In this document: in pieces, positions 34,381 through 42,401 of the stretch
Layout of the letters: each line of letters starts with the position of its first letter
How positions within the stretch are numbered: position 1 is the first letter of the stretch
DNA from: Puia sp.
Lineage (GTDB): Bacteria; Bacteroidota; Bacteroidia; Chitinophagales; Chitinophagaceae
Assembly (NCBI GenBank): GCA_031292515.1
Contig: JARLGZ010000172.1
Span: forward strand, 248,001 to 312,000
Length of the DNA stretch: 64,000 bases
Reading direction: 5' to 3'
The notes under the pieces: model-generated
The model's input: only the letters and a program-made list of their open reading frames with translations
Told to the model about the DNA's origin: nothing
The model's database searches: none
Position numbers and translations under genes: made by a program

Positions 34381-35478
34381 ATGAAGATTCTCCACACCGA
34401 CATCTACCGATTCAGTATCCCCATGGTCCCCTTCACCATCGCAACCGGCACCATGCACTACGCCCAGAACCTTTTTATCCGCATCCATACGGATGCCGGC
34501 TACTACGGGGTCGGCGAATGCTCCGCCTTCCCGATGATCGTGGGCGAGACCCAAGCCACCTGTTTCGAAATGGCCAAAGACTTCGCCGCCTGCTGGAAAG
34601 ACCGGGATCCGCTGGACATCGCCGGGAGGATGGAAGAACTACACGCCTATACCGCCTTCAATGCCACGGCTAAGAGCGCCTTCGACATGGCCCTCTATGA
34701 CCTCGCCGCCAAAGACGCCGGGCAACCGCTCTACCGCTTTCTTGGAGGACGGAAGAAGCCGATAGAGACCGATCTCACCATTGGCATCGGCACGCCGGAA
34801 GCCATGGCCGCAAAAGCCGCGGAGTTTAAGAAGAACGGCGTTCGTATGATCAAGGTGAAACTCGGCAAAAAAGCCACTGAAGACGTCGAAAGAATCCGGC
34901 AGATCCGCGCCGCCATCGGCAACGACCTCATCCTTCGTATCGACGCCAACCAGGGCTGGGACTTTGACGGCGCCCAATTCGCATTACGGCAGATGGAACC
35001 CTTCGGCATCCAGTTCTGCGAACAGCCCATGCGTCATTGGGACGACGACAAACTACCCGAACTCAGGAAGCAGACCACCATTCCCATCATGGCCGACGAA
35101 AGCGTCTTCGACCATCATGACGCCAGCCGGCTGATCGCCGCCGAAGCCTGCGACTCCATCAATATCAAATTCGCAAAATCGGGGGGTATCCTGGAAGCCA
35201 CGCGGATCAACAATCTCTGCGAACAGCACGGCATCCCCTGTATGATGGGCGGCATGCTCGAAAGCCGCGTCGCGCTGACCGCCTTTACCCACTTCGCCCT
35301 GGCGCACGACAATATCCGCTACCATGATATGGACACCTGCCTGCTGGGGCACACGGCAGACCCGGTCATAGGCGGCGTAAAATACAAGAGCTATTTTCTC
35401 GAAATATCCGACGAACCCGGTCTGGGTGTCGACGCGGAAGAGGCCTTCCTGCAGGGATGTGTGAAGGCTACGGTGTAG
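34381..35478 (+). CDS. Dipeptide epimerase (enolase superfamily, L-Ala-D/L-Glu type)
   Basis: 365 residues from the ATG at 34381; an upstream in-frame ATG would translate the tandem repeat. The enolase-superfamily acid/base and metal residues are present: KVKLG (Lys158, Lys160), DANQGW (Asp188), CEQP (Glu214), DES (Asp239), then NIKFAKSGGI (Lys263) and MGGMLES. This set is that of muconate-lactonising/dipeptide epimerases, which invert Ala-Glu-like dipeptides during murein-peptide recycling. Substrate range is inferred from family only. Confidence 0.85.
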   Translation: MKILHTDIYRFSIPMVPFTIATGTMHYAQNLFIRIHTDAGYYGVGECSAFPMIVGETQATCFEMAKDFAACWKDRDPLDIAGRMEELHAYTAFNATAKSAFDMALYDLAAKDAGQPLYRFLGGRKKPIETDLTIGIGTPEAMAAKAAEFKKNGVRMIKVKLGKKATEDVERIRQIRAAIGNDLILRIDANQGWDFDGAQFALRQMEPFGIQFCEQPMRHWDDDKLPELRKQTTIPIMADESVFDHHDASRLIAAEACDSINIKFAKSGGILEATRINNLCEQHGIPCMMGGMLESRVALTAFTHFALAHDNIRYHDMDTCLLGHTADPVIGGVKYKSYFLEISDEPGLGVDAEEAFLQGCVKATV

Positions 35479-35598
35479 TGAAGGCGGCCGCATAGTGCCG
35501 ACCGAAGCGGTCTATAAAACCAGCCCGAGCAGGCTCCGTCATCGGGACTGGATTCAAGGCTCTTATCCTTGTCGTTCGGGTTTTCGAAGCCCGGATCC

Positions 35599-37149
35599 TC
35601 AGGGCTTCGCCTCCAGGATCTTTTCCGCCTCCGTGTCATCATATTGCCGCATCAACTGCTTCAACTGTGTCTTCAAGGTAACGACTGTCTGCTGATAGCC
35701 CGCCTCTCCGTACACATTCTTCACCTCTTCGGGATCTTTTTGCAGGTCGAATAACTCCCAGGAATCGGACGGGCCATAGAAACGGACCAGCATATAGCGC
35801 CCGGTGCGGATCCCAAAATGCGGGTACACATGATGGGGCTGGGGGAATTCGTAATAATGATAGTACATCGCCTTTCTCCAGGCCACCTTCCGCCCTTCCA
35901 CCAGGGGAAGGAAAGAGACGCCTTGTATATCAGCCGGCGCCTTTACGCCCGCCATGTCGAGGATCGTCGGAGCCCAATCGATATTGACCGTAATGGAAGA
36001 GACTTTGGTACCCGGCTTTATCACCCCGGGATAACGCATCACGAATGGGGTCCGCAGAGACTCCTCATAGATAAACCGCTTGTCGAACCATCCATGCTCT
36101 CCCATATAGAAGCCCTGGTCGGAAGCATAGATCACGACCGTATTGTTGGTCAGGCCGTTCTTATCGAGATAATCCAGCAGTTCGCCGATATTCCGGTCCA
36201 ACGACTTCGCCGTCGCCAGATAGTCTTTCAGATAACGTTCATATTTCCAGCGCACCAGGTTCGCCCCCGTGTCCTTTCTCGTATCGAATTCGCGGCTAAT
36301 CCTGTTCTCATAATAATCATAGAAAGGCTTCTTCTGTTCTGGCGTGAACCGGTTGAAGATGCCGTTCTTCTCATAGTCCGCATGGACTTTCAGATCCGTC
36401 TTCAGGACCATGGTCTTGTCGATCGTCATGTCCTGGTTTTCAGCGGCCAGCCGGCCGGCATAACTGTCGTGAAAAGTGGCCGGCAGCGGAAAATCCCGGT
36501 CGTCATATGCGCCCAGATCCTGTATATCGGGTAACCATTCGCGGTGTGTCGCCTTCTCCCCCACCACCAGGAAGAAGGGCTTGCTGGTGTCCCGCGCATT
36601 CAGCCAGTCCTCGGTAAGGCCTGTGATGATATTGGTGACATAGCCTTCGATCCGGGTCGTATCCTTCGCACCGATAAGATCCGGGTTGTAATATTGCCCC
36701 TGCCCGTTCAATATCCGGAAATAATCGAAGCCCACCGGCAGGGCGCCCAGATGCCATTTCCCGATCCAGGCCGTCTGGTAGCCATTCTGTTGTAATAGCG
36801 AAGGGAATACGGGCTGCCGGGTGTCAAAACGCCTTTCGTTCAGGGTATACCCGTTCTTGTGACTATACTTCCCGGTGAGGAGGGTAGCCCGGCTCGGACC
36901 GCAGATGGAGTTCGCCACCATGGCCCGCGTGAACAGCGCGCCCTCCCGGGCGATCCGGTCGATATTCGGGGTCTGTGCCAGCTTGCTGCCATAGGCGCTG
37001 ATAGCCTGGTAGGCATGATCGTCCGACAAAATGAATATGATATTGGGACGTCTCGCCTCCCTGCCCGACTGGGCCATGATCCCTATGCTGAAAGCCATCA
37101 GGTTGGCAAAAAGCCACGCCCCGCACCGGAGAATTTGTAAACCTCTCAT
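35599..37149 (-). CDS. Type I sulfatase, exported
   Basis: 516 residues from the ATG at 37147-37149 with a signal peptide (ending GIMAQ). The sulfatase signature CGPSRATLLTG (Cys83) shows that a cysteine is converted to formylglycine, so a maturase encoded elsewhere is required. Metal ligands appear in LSDDHA and ASDQGFYMGEHG, followed by DKRFIYEESLRTP. C-terminal ELFDLQKDPEEVKNVYG is normal for the family. Substrate is probably a sulfated glycan; no partner glycosidase is adjacent. Confidence 0.93.
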   Translation of the reverse strand: MRGLQILRCGAWLFANLMAFSIGIMAQSGREARRPNIIFILSDDHAYQAISAYGSKLAQTPNIDRIAREGALFTRAMVANSICGPSRATLLTGKYSHKNGYTLNERRFDTRQPVFPSLLQQNGYQTAWIGKWHLGALPVGFDYFRILNGQGQYYNPDLIGAKDTTRIEGYVTNIITGLTEDWLNARDTSKPFFLVVGEKATHREWLPDIQDLGAYDDRDFPLPATFHDSYAGRLAAENQDMTIDKTMVLKTDLKVHADYEKNGIFNRFTPEQKKPFYDYYENRISREFDTRKDTGANLVRWKYERYLKDYLATAKSLDRNIGELLDYLDKNGLTNNTVVIYASDQGFYMGEHGWFDKRFIYEESLRTPFVMRYPGVIKPGTKVSSITVNIDWAPTILDMAGVKAPADIQGVSFLPLVEGRKVAWRKAMYYHYYEFPQPHHVYPHFGIRTGRYMLVRFYGPSDSWELFDLQKDPEEVKNVYGEAGYQQTVVTLKTQLKQLMRQYDDTEAEKILEAKP

Positions 37150-37210
37150 ATTGTTATTTTTTAAAAAAGTACCGCCAACCGGATTCTCCATCTGGTCATC
37201 TGATCAACCA

Positions 37211-37290
37211 GGCCGCCTCTTGAACGGCTAATCCGCCTCTTGAAAAGCTAGCCTTTCGTCTTAACAGTTAACCCATCGATCCGATAGACA
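37211..37290 (-). repeat. Degenerate 20-base tandem units upstream of the sulfatase gene
   Basis: GGCCGCCTCTTGAACGGCTA, ATCCGCCTCTTGAAAAGCTA, GCCTTTCGTCTTAACAGTTA and a weaker fourth unit follow at exactly 20-base spacing. They occupy the divergent spacer between the sulfatase and thioesterase genes. Confidence 0.78.
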
Positions 37291-37399
37291 AATATAATCG
37301 GATCCCGCATCGAAAATACACGGGAACCGGCTCTTAGCCCAAATAAAATCATGGAAATCCACTCCCGAAATCACCTGGAAAAGCCTCCCGGAAACCCAT

Positions 37400-37407
37400 T
37401 ATATTTG
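37400..37407 (+). promoter_or_regulatory. -7 promoter box four bases before the thioesterase start
   Basis: TATATTTG is a perfect TAnnTTTG box and ends four bases before the ATG at 37412. Transcription would begin at or next to the start codon, so the mRNA is probably leaderless. A clear -33 box was not found. Confidence 0.65.
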
Positions 37408-37411
37408 CACC

Positions 37412-37933
37412 ATGCAAGTAAAAGCAAAGACCGCGAAAGAATCCAATATTATCATGACGGAACTGGTACTGCCCAATGACACCAATGTCTATGGCAACCT
37501 GATGGGCGGCCGCCTGATGTATTGGATGGATATCGCCGCGGCCCTGGCAGCCGGCAAACATTGTAATGCCCCCGTCGTGACCGCCTCGGTGGACAATATC
37601 TCCTTTGAAAACCCCATCAAACTGGGAAACGTCGTGCATATCGAAGCCAAAGTCAGCCGGGCTTTCAACAGTTCCGTCGAAGTGCACCTGAAGGTCTGGG
37701 GAGAAGACCATACCCAGCAATATAAATACAAGAGTAATGAAGCCTATTATACGTTTGTAGCGCTGGATCCCAATCGCCGCCCGCGCCCGGTGCCCGGCCT
37801 CATCCCGGAAACGGAAGAAGAAAAAACGATCTACGATGGCGCCCTCCGCAGAAGACAGCTAAGGCTCATCCTGGGCGGGAAACTGAAACCCGAAGACGCA
37901 GAGGAATTGCGGGCCTTCTTTATCAAATCATAA
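37412..37933 (+). CDS. Acyl-CoA thioesterase (hotdog fold)
   Basis: A 173-residue hotdog-fold enzyme of the YciA/BACH type: MTELVLPNDTNVYGNLMGGRLMYWMDIAA contains the catalytic Asn/Asp region, and VDNISFENPIKLGNVVHIEAKVS the dimer strands. It hydrolyses acyl-CoA to free acid and CoA in the cytoplasm. A C-terminal helical tail of about 45 residues extends past the hotdog core. Confidence 0.9.
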   Translation: MQVKAKTAKESNIIMTELVLPNDTNVYGNLMGGRLMYWMDIAAALAAGKHCNAPVVTASVDNISFENPIKLGNVVHIEAKVSRAFNSSVEVHLKVWGEDHTQQYKYKSNEAYYTFVALDPNRRPRPVPGLIPETEEEKTIYDGALRRRQLRLILGGKLKPEDAEELRAFFIKS

Positions 37934-38000
37934 GATCCGACGGGTCCTGCTTATTGCATCGACTGATTATCGCATCGACCCGATCTTGGGTCCGTTATCC

Positions 38001-38780
38001 TCATAGCGGCGCCTCCTTCTTCCAGTGATGTGCGCCTTGCATCATAAACTTCTTGCTCTGCCCGATCGCATCCATGATCTCGGCAAGTATTGTCTCGGTG
38101 GGAGCGTCATAGTCTATCTTCAGCGGCTCCTTAAAAGTCACGGAGAGCTGGACGCCCCTCTTCTTAAATCGTAGCCCCTTCTTATTGAAGGCCCTCCAGA
38201 AGCCGCTGATCACGACGGGAATCACAATCGGCTTGTTCTGCTTGATGATCAAGGCCGTTCCCTTGCGGCCAGGTGCAAAAGGTTTGGTCGTACCCTGGGG
38301 AAAAGTGATGACCCAACTATCCGCCAACGCCCGGGTGATCTTGCGGGTATCCGAAGGATCCAGCCCCTTTCTCTTCTCACCGGCTGCGACAGCCGCTGGA
38401 TTCCAGGCCCTCTTCACCGTCAACGCTCCCGCAAGCGTGAAGAGCCTGCTGACCCAACTGCCCCGCATCGTCTCCTCCGCAGCTACATAATACACGTTCG
38501 TAAAAGGGTTGAGCAGATAATAGGGAATCCCCAGCCGGTTCTTCTTCCCCCATTTCACCGCACAGAAAATATGCAGAAAGGTGATGACATCGGCAAAATA
38601 GGTCTGATGATTGCTTACGAACAGTACGTTCTTGCGGGGAAGGTCCTTGATATGTTCCGTTCCACTGATCTTCAGCCGGTTTACGATCGTCAGGGCCGGG
38701 TAAAATACGGCCCCCACAACGGCATAGACGAGTTTACGGACGAGACGGAATCTTTTTAATCGTTCGGTGAACGAGCTCAT
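38001..38780 (-). CDS. 1-acyl-sn-glycerol-3-phosphate acyltransferase-like protein
   Basis: A 259-residue PlsC-type acyltransferase. An N-terminal hydrophobic segment anchors it (LVYAVVGAVFYPALTIV). The catalytic motif is SNHQTYFAD: the spacing between His58 and Asp64 is five residues, not the usual four. The second motif is FPQGTTKPF. It probably acylates lysophosphatidic acid or a related lipid. Codons and length look normal. Confidence 0.85.
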   Translation of the reverse strand: MSSFTERLKRFRLVRKLVYAVVGAVFYPALTIVNRLKISGTEHIKDLPRKNVLFVSNHQTYFADVITFLHIFCAVKWGKKNRLGIPYYLLNPFTNVYYVAAEETMRGSWVSRLFTLAGALTVKRAWNPAAVAAGEKRKGLDPSDTRKITRALADSWVITFPQGTTKPFAPGRKGTALIIKQNKPIVIPVVISGFWRAFNKKGLRFKKRGVQLSVTFKEPLKIDYDAPTETILAEIMDAIGQSKKFMMQGAHHWKKEAPL

Positions 38781-38854
38781 GCGCTTGATTTAGACTTGAA
38801 TACGGTGTTCTTCACAAATCCTATTCCGGGAAATGCCGTTTCGAAAGTACGGAA

Positions 38855-38886
38855 TTGTTAAGAGAAAAGAACATGCCTTATCTTTG
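38855..38886 (+). promoter_or_regulatory. Promoter of the HAD phosphatase gene
   Basis: TTG (38855-38857), 21 bases, then TATCTTTG (38879-38886), a complete Bacteroidota promoter. The box ends four bases before the ATG at 38891, again implying a leaderless transcript. Confidence 0.72.
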
Positions 38887-38890
38887 CGCC

Positions 38891-39544
38891 ATGTTACTGA
38901 ACACGGTTATTTTCGACATGGACGGCCTGCTCATAGATTCCGAACCCTATTGGGAAGAAGCAGGCGCCGAGACCCTGAATGACTTCTCGATCACGCTCAA
39001 CAAGGATCAATACCATCAAACGACCGGCCTGCGGACAAAAGAATGGATAGACTTCTGGTTTTCACACTTTGGCGTCGACAAAATACACGCCACGGCCGCC
39101 GAAGAAACCATCCATCGCAAAGCCATCGAAAAGATACACGCACATGGCCTGGCCCTGCCCGGCGTCGACAATATCCTCGGCTTCTTCAAAAACCGCAAAT
39201 TCCGGATCGGCCTCGCCACCTCCTCCCCCCTCACGCTGGTGGAAGTCGTCCTGAAGAAACTGGGCATCGGCCACCACTTCGACGCGATCACCTCCGCCTC
39301 CGAGCTTCCGCATGGGAAACCGCACCCCCAGGTCTACCTGAACTGCGCGGAGCAACTGAAAGCCACGCCCCTGGAATGTATTTGCTTTGAAGATAGCTTT
39401 AACGGGATGATCGCCGCCAAGGCCGCCCGTATGAAGTGTGTGGTCATACCCGCGCCCGACCAGTACGATCTCCTCAAATGGGGAGCTGCCGATTTGAAAC
39501 TGCATTCCCTGGAAGAATTCCCCGGGAGCGGGATGTTGGCATAA
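38891..39544 (+). CDS. HAD-family sugar phosphatase (hexitol phosphatase type)
   Basis: A 217-residue HAD hydrolase with nucleophile motif VIFDMDGLLIDSE (Asp9, Asp11), a helical cap, motif II LATSSP, and motifs III/IV HGKPHPQVYL and CFEDSFNGMIAAKAA. The wording GLLIDSEPYWEEA and FEDSFNG is typical of HxpB/YniC-like sugar-phosphate phosphatases, though beta-phosphoglucomutases are close relatives. Start chosen at the ATG 38891 directly after the promoter. Confidence 0.88.
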   Translation: MLLNTVIFDMDGLLIDSEPYWEEAGAETLNDFSITLNKDQYHQTTGLRTKEWIDFWFSHFGVDKIHATAAEETIHRKAIEKIHAHGLALPGVDNILGFFKNRKFRIGLATSSPLTLVEVVLKKLGIGHHFDAITSASELPHGKPHPQVYLNCAEQLKATPLECICFEDSFNGMIAAKAARMKCVVIPAPDQYDLLKWGAADLKLHSLEEFPGSGMLA

Positions 39545-39596
39545 AAGAAGGCCATCGTCCAAAACGGTTTGCCCTATCAGCCTCTTTAAAATTGGG

Positions 39597-39672
39597 GTCT
39601 CTCATTCGCGTCCATTCGCGTTCTCTCTATCATGTCCATTCGTGCTAACCCCATTCGCGTTCTCCCGCTCGC
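39597..39672. repeat. ATTCGCGT-type low-complexity repeat
   Basis: Repeated CATTCGCGTCCATTCGCGTTC, with variants CATTCGTGC and CCATTCGCGTTC, fills the gap between two convergent genes. A related copy lies after rplF at 50514. Confidence 0.8.
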
Positions 39673-39686
39673 ATCCGGATTTCTCG

Positions 39687-42176
39687 TCACCCGTCCGTCC
39701 GCAGACTCCCGATCGGATTTGCCAGCGCAGCCTTGACGGTCTGGTAGCTTACGGTCAATAAAGCGATAACCACGGCGCCCACTCCTGTGCCGAGAAACAC
39801 CCACCCCGACATCGTGGTGCGATAATCATATTTCTGCAGCCATTGGTCCAGGAAATACGTCGAAACAGGAATGGCGATCAGACACGAAAGCAGCACTAAC
39901 CCAACAAACTCCCTCGACAAATGGGTCCAAAGACTAAAAACCGAGGCGCCCAATATCTTACGCACCCCGATCTCCTTGCTTCGCTGCCCGGCAGTAAAGG
40001 ATGCTAATCCAAAAAGACCGAGACAGGAGATGAAAATGGCAAGAACGGCAAAAACGGTCACCAGGCTACCCATATGTTCTTCGTCGAAGAATTTTCGGGC
40101 ATACTCCTCATCCGTAAACCGGTATTCAAACGAGCTACCCGGGTTGTATCTCTTAAAGACCTGCTCGATTTTTGCAAGCCCCCCGCGGATAGCCATTCCC
40201 GGTTTTATCCGGATGGTGATAAGATGAATACTTCGATCGTACAACGTAAAAAAGGTAGGCTGCACCGGCATATATGGCGATTCCATGACCATATTCTTTA
40301 CCACGCCGATAATCGCATGTTCCTGGTCATGCCAACGTATCGATTCACCAACCGGCTGTTTAAAGCCCACTAATTTCGCGGCAGCCTCATTTAAGATCAC
40401 GGCGCCGCTGTCTGACGGATATTCCCTTGAGAAGTCACGGCCGTCTTTTATCTCCCATCCCAGCGTCTTACCAAAATCATAACCCACGAATACCGTCCCG
40501 ATGCCGATCTCTCCGGGAGCCCGTCCTTTCCAGTCATATCCGAGCATGCTGTTCTGTACCTCTGTCGAAGGACTGGAGGATTCGGCAACATTCTCTACAG
40601 CCCCTGTTTGCAGCAACTCGTTCCTGAGCGCGTCGTAATGCTGCTTAAGCTCCGGGGTCGTCATATCGATCGTGATGAGCCCCTCCCGGCTATATCCGAC
40701 CGGTCTGTCCTTCGCATATTGTATTTGCCGGAAAACGATGAGCGTACTAACGATCAGCACAATGGAGATCGTGAATTGCAGAGTCACGAGAACCTTACGC
40801 GGAAGGGCGGCAAAACGCCCAAGCCGAAAACTCCCTTTCAAAACTTTCACCGTATTGAAACCCGATAGATAAAAGGCGGGGTAACTGCCAGCCAGAAGAC
40901 CCGTGAACAGCGTAAACCCCAGGACCAGCAGCCAAAAATAGCCTTGTCCAAGTGGCAACGTCAATTCTTTGGCGGCAAGCCTGTTAAAGGATGGAAGGAA
41001 TAGCCACGCCATTAAAAAAGCCAGGACCAGCGCAAAGGACGCAAGGAGCAAGGACTCCCCCAGGAATTGGCCGATCAACTGCCAGCGCCGGGAACCGATG
41101 GCCTTCCGGATGCCTACTTCTCTCGCCCGTTTTTCGCTGCGGGCCGTGCTCAGGTTCGTAAAATTGATGCAGGCAAGCAGTAGTATAAAAAAACCCGCGA
41201 TCCCGAAAAGCCAGACAAACTGAATGCGGCCGCCGGTGGCCTTCCCGTTTTTGAATTCGTTGTATAGATGCCAGCGATCCATAGGATGCAGCATGATCTC
41301 TTCCCAACCGCCCCGTATATGCGGTTTGGTAATGTCTTTTATTTTAGCCGAGATTTGATCGAACCTGCTTTGATCAAACCCACTCTGATCAAACCCGCTT
41401 TGCCCGCGGCCTGACAGCCCGGACCCCGGCCCCAAAACCGAATGCCCCGAACCGGTCTGATCAAAACCAGCCTGCCCCGAAACCGCCTGATCGGAACCAG
41501 CCTGATCCGACAACTCGACAAACAATTCGTAATGATGGTTGGTCCAGCCATCGCTGCCCCTACCCGGATTATCCTTATTTTCCCAGGCCAGCAGGAATTC
41601 GGTTCCGTAAAATGTCGAATTCGACGGCAGGTCTTCATAGATACCCGTCACTTTCATATCCGTGGTATTATCGACCCGGATCGTCTTACCCATCGGATCT
41701 TCGTTGCCAAACAGTTCTTTGGCGAGCGACTGACTGATCATGGCAGACGAAGGATCCTTCAAAGCCTCCTGATTGCCTCGCAGCATATTGAAAGTGAACA
41801 TCGCCGGAAAACCGGCCTCGGCCCATATCCCTTCCTGTTCCATCTTTTTATCCCCCACCGCTATCATATGATTGCCTGACGCCATCAAGGCCAGCTCCTT
41901 GAAATCATCAGGGAATCGCTGTCTCAACTCATTAGCCAATGGCACCGCAGCATCTAATTCACTCGAGGTGACCCCATTCATGGTTACATTCGAAACGATT
42001 TCTGCCAGCCTGCCATGCTTCTTATAATAGCGATCGAACGAGACCTCGCTCCATATCCATAACCCGATCAGCAGCGCGGCGGCCATCCCGGTAGCCAACC
42101 CCACGATATTAATAAACCCATACACTTTGTTCCTGGACAAGTTCCTGAAGGCTATTTTCAGATAATTTTTTATCAT
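39687..42176 (-). CDS. FtsX/MacB-type ABC transporter permease with a repeat insertion
   Basis: 829 residues from the ATG at 42174-42176 (MIKNYLKIAFRNLSRNK). The family plan is complete: N-terminal membrane segment, large periplasmic MacB-like domain, three membrane segments (about 285-420), a second periplasmic domain and a final four-segment FtsX core (REVGIRKAIGS, KEIGVRKILGAS). Residues of about 220-275 hold a run of SGFDQ/AGSDQ-type repeats missing from the related permease at 59849. Such permeases need a separate ATPase, which is not adjacent; in Bacteroidota they often work with drug, lipoprotein or peptide export. Confidence 0.92.
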   Translation of the reverse strand: MIKNYLKIAFRNLSRNKVYGFINIVGLATGMAAALLIGLWIWSEVSFDRYYKKHGRLAEIVSNVTMNGVTSSELDAAVPLANELRQRFPDDFKELALMASGNHMIAVGDKKMEQEGIWAEAGFPAMFTFNMLRGNQEALKDPSSAMISQSLAKELFGNEDPMGKTIRVDNTTDMKVTGIYEDLPSNSTFYGTEFLLAWENKDNPGRGSDGWTNHHYELFVELSDQAGSDQAVSGQAGFDQTGSGHSVLGPGSGLSGRGQSGFDQSGFDQSRFDQISAKIKDITKPHIRGGWEEIMLHPMDRWHLYNEFKNGKATGGRIQFVWLFGIAGFFILLLACINFTNLSTARSEKRAREVGIRKAIGSRRWQLIGQFLGESLLLASFALVLAFLMAWLFLPSFNRLAAKELTLPLGQGYFWLLVLGFTLFTGLLAGSYPAFYLSGFNTVKVLKGSFRLGRFAALPRKVLVTLQFTISIVLIVSTLIVFRQIQYAKDRPVGYSREGLITIDMTTPELKQHYDALRNELLQTGAVENVAESSSPSTEVQNSMLGYDWKGRAPGEIGIGTVFVGYDFGKTLGWEIKDGRDFSREYPSDSGAVILNEAAAKLVGFKQPVGESIRWHDQEHAIIGVVKNMVMESPYMPVQPTFFTLYDRSIHLITIRIKPGMAIRGGLAKIEQVFKRYNPGSSFEYRFTDEEYARKFFDEEHMGSLVTVFAVLAIFISCLGLFGLASFTAGQRSKEIGVRKILGASVFSLWTHLSREFVGLVLLSCLIAIPVSTYFLDQWLQKYDYRTTMSGWVFLGTGVGAVVIALLTVSYQTVKAALANPIGSLRTDG
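41340..41516 (-). repeat. In-frame 15-base repeats in the ABC permease
   Basis: Units of about 15 bases (plus strand CTGATCAAACCCGCT, CTCTGATCAAACCCG and variants) encode SGFDQ, AGSDQ, SGQAG and similar five-residue steps inside the first periplasmic domain. Gly, Ser, Asp and Gln dominate. Confidence 0.85.
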
Positions 42177-42293
42177 ACGATCTGTTTTACCGGCACGAAG
42201 CTGCCATGACAAAAATTACGATTAATTCTCCAATTCCGGAATAGTTCACCCATCCCATGTCCGCACAAACTTCTGCATACAAACAAATCCCCC

Positions 42294-42345
42294 GGATACA
42301 AAAAGATTCAGGGATATAAAAAAATCTCCGGATATAAAATAAAGC
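42294..42345. repeat. 18-base tandem units between the permease and rpsA genes
   Basis: GGATACAAAAAGATTCAG, GGATATAAAAAAATCTCC and GGATATAAAATAAAG follow each other, upstream of the ABC permease and downstream of rpsA. They end at the rpsA terminator stem. Confidence 0.65.
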
Positions 42346-42368
42346 GCCCCGGTTACCCGGGACGCTTT
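42336..42368 (-). terminator. Terminator of rpsA
   Basis: CCCGGGACGCTTT (42356-42368) pairs with AAAGCGCCCCGG (42341-42352) around a TTA loop; on the minus strand TTTATTTTAT follows. It lies 33 bases after the rpsA stop. Confidence 0.85.
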
Positions 42369-42401
42369 ATGATTTGAAACAGATATGCTGACCTGTTGTT
42401 A

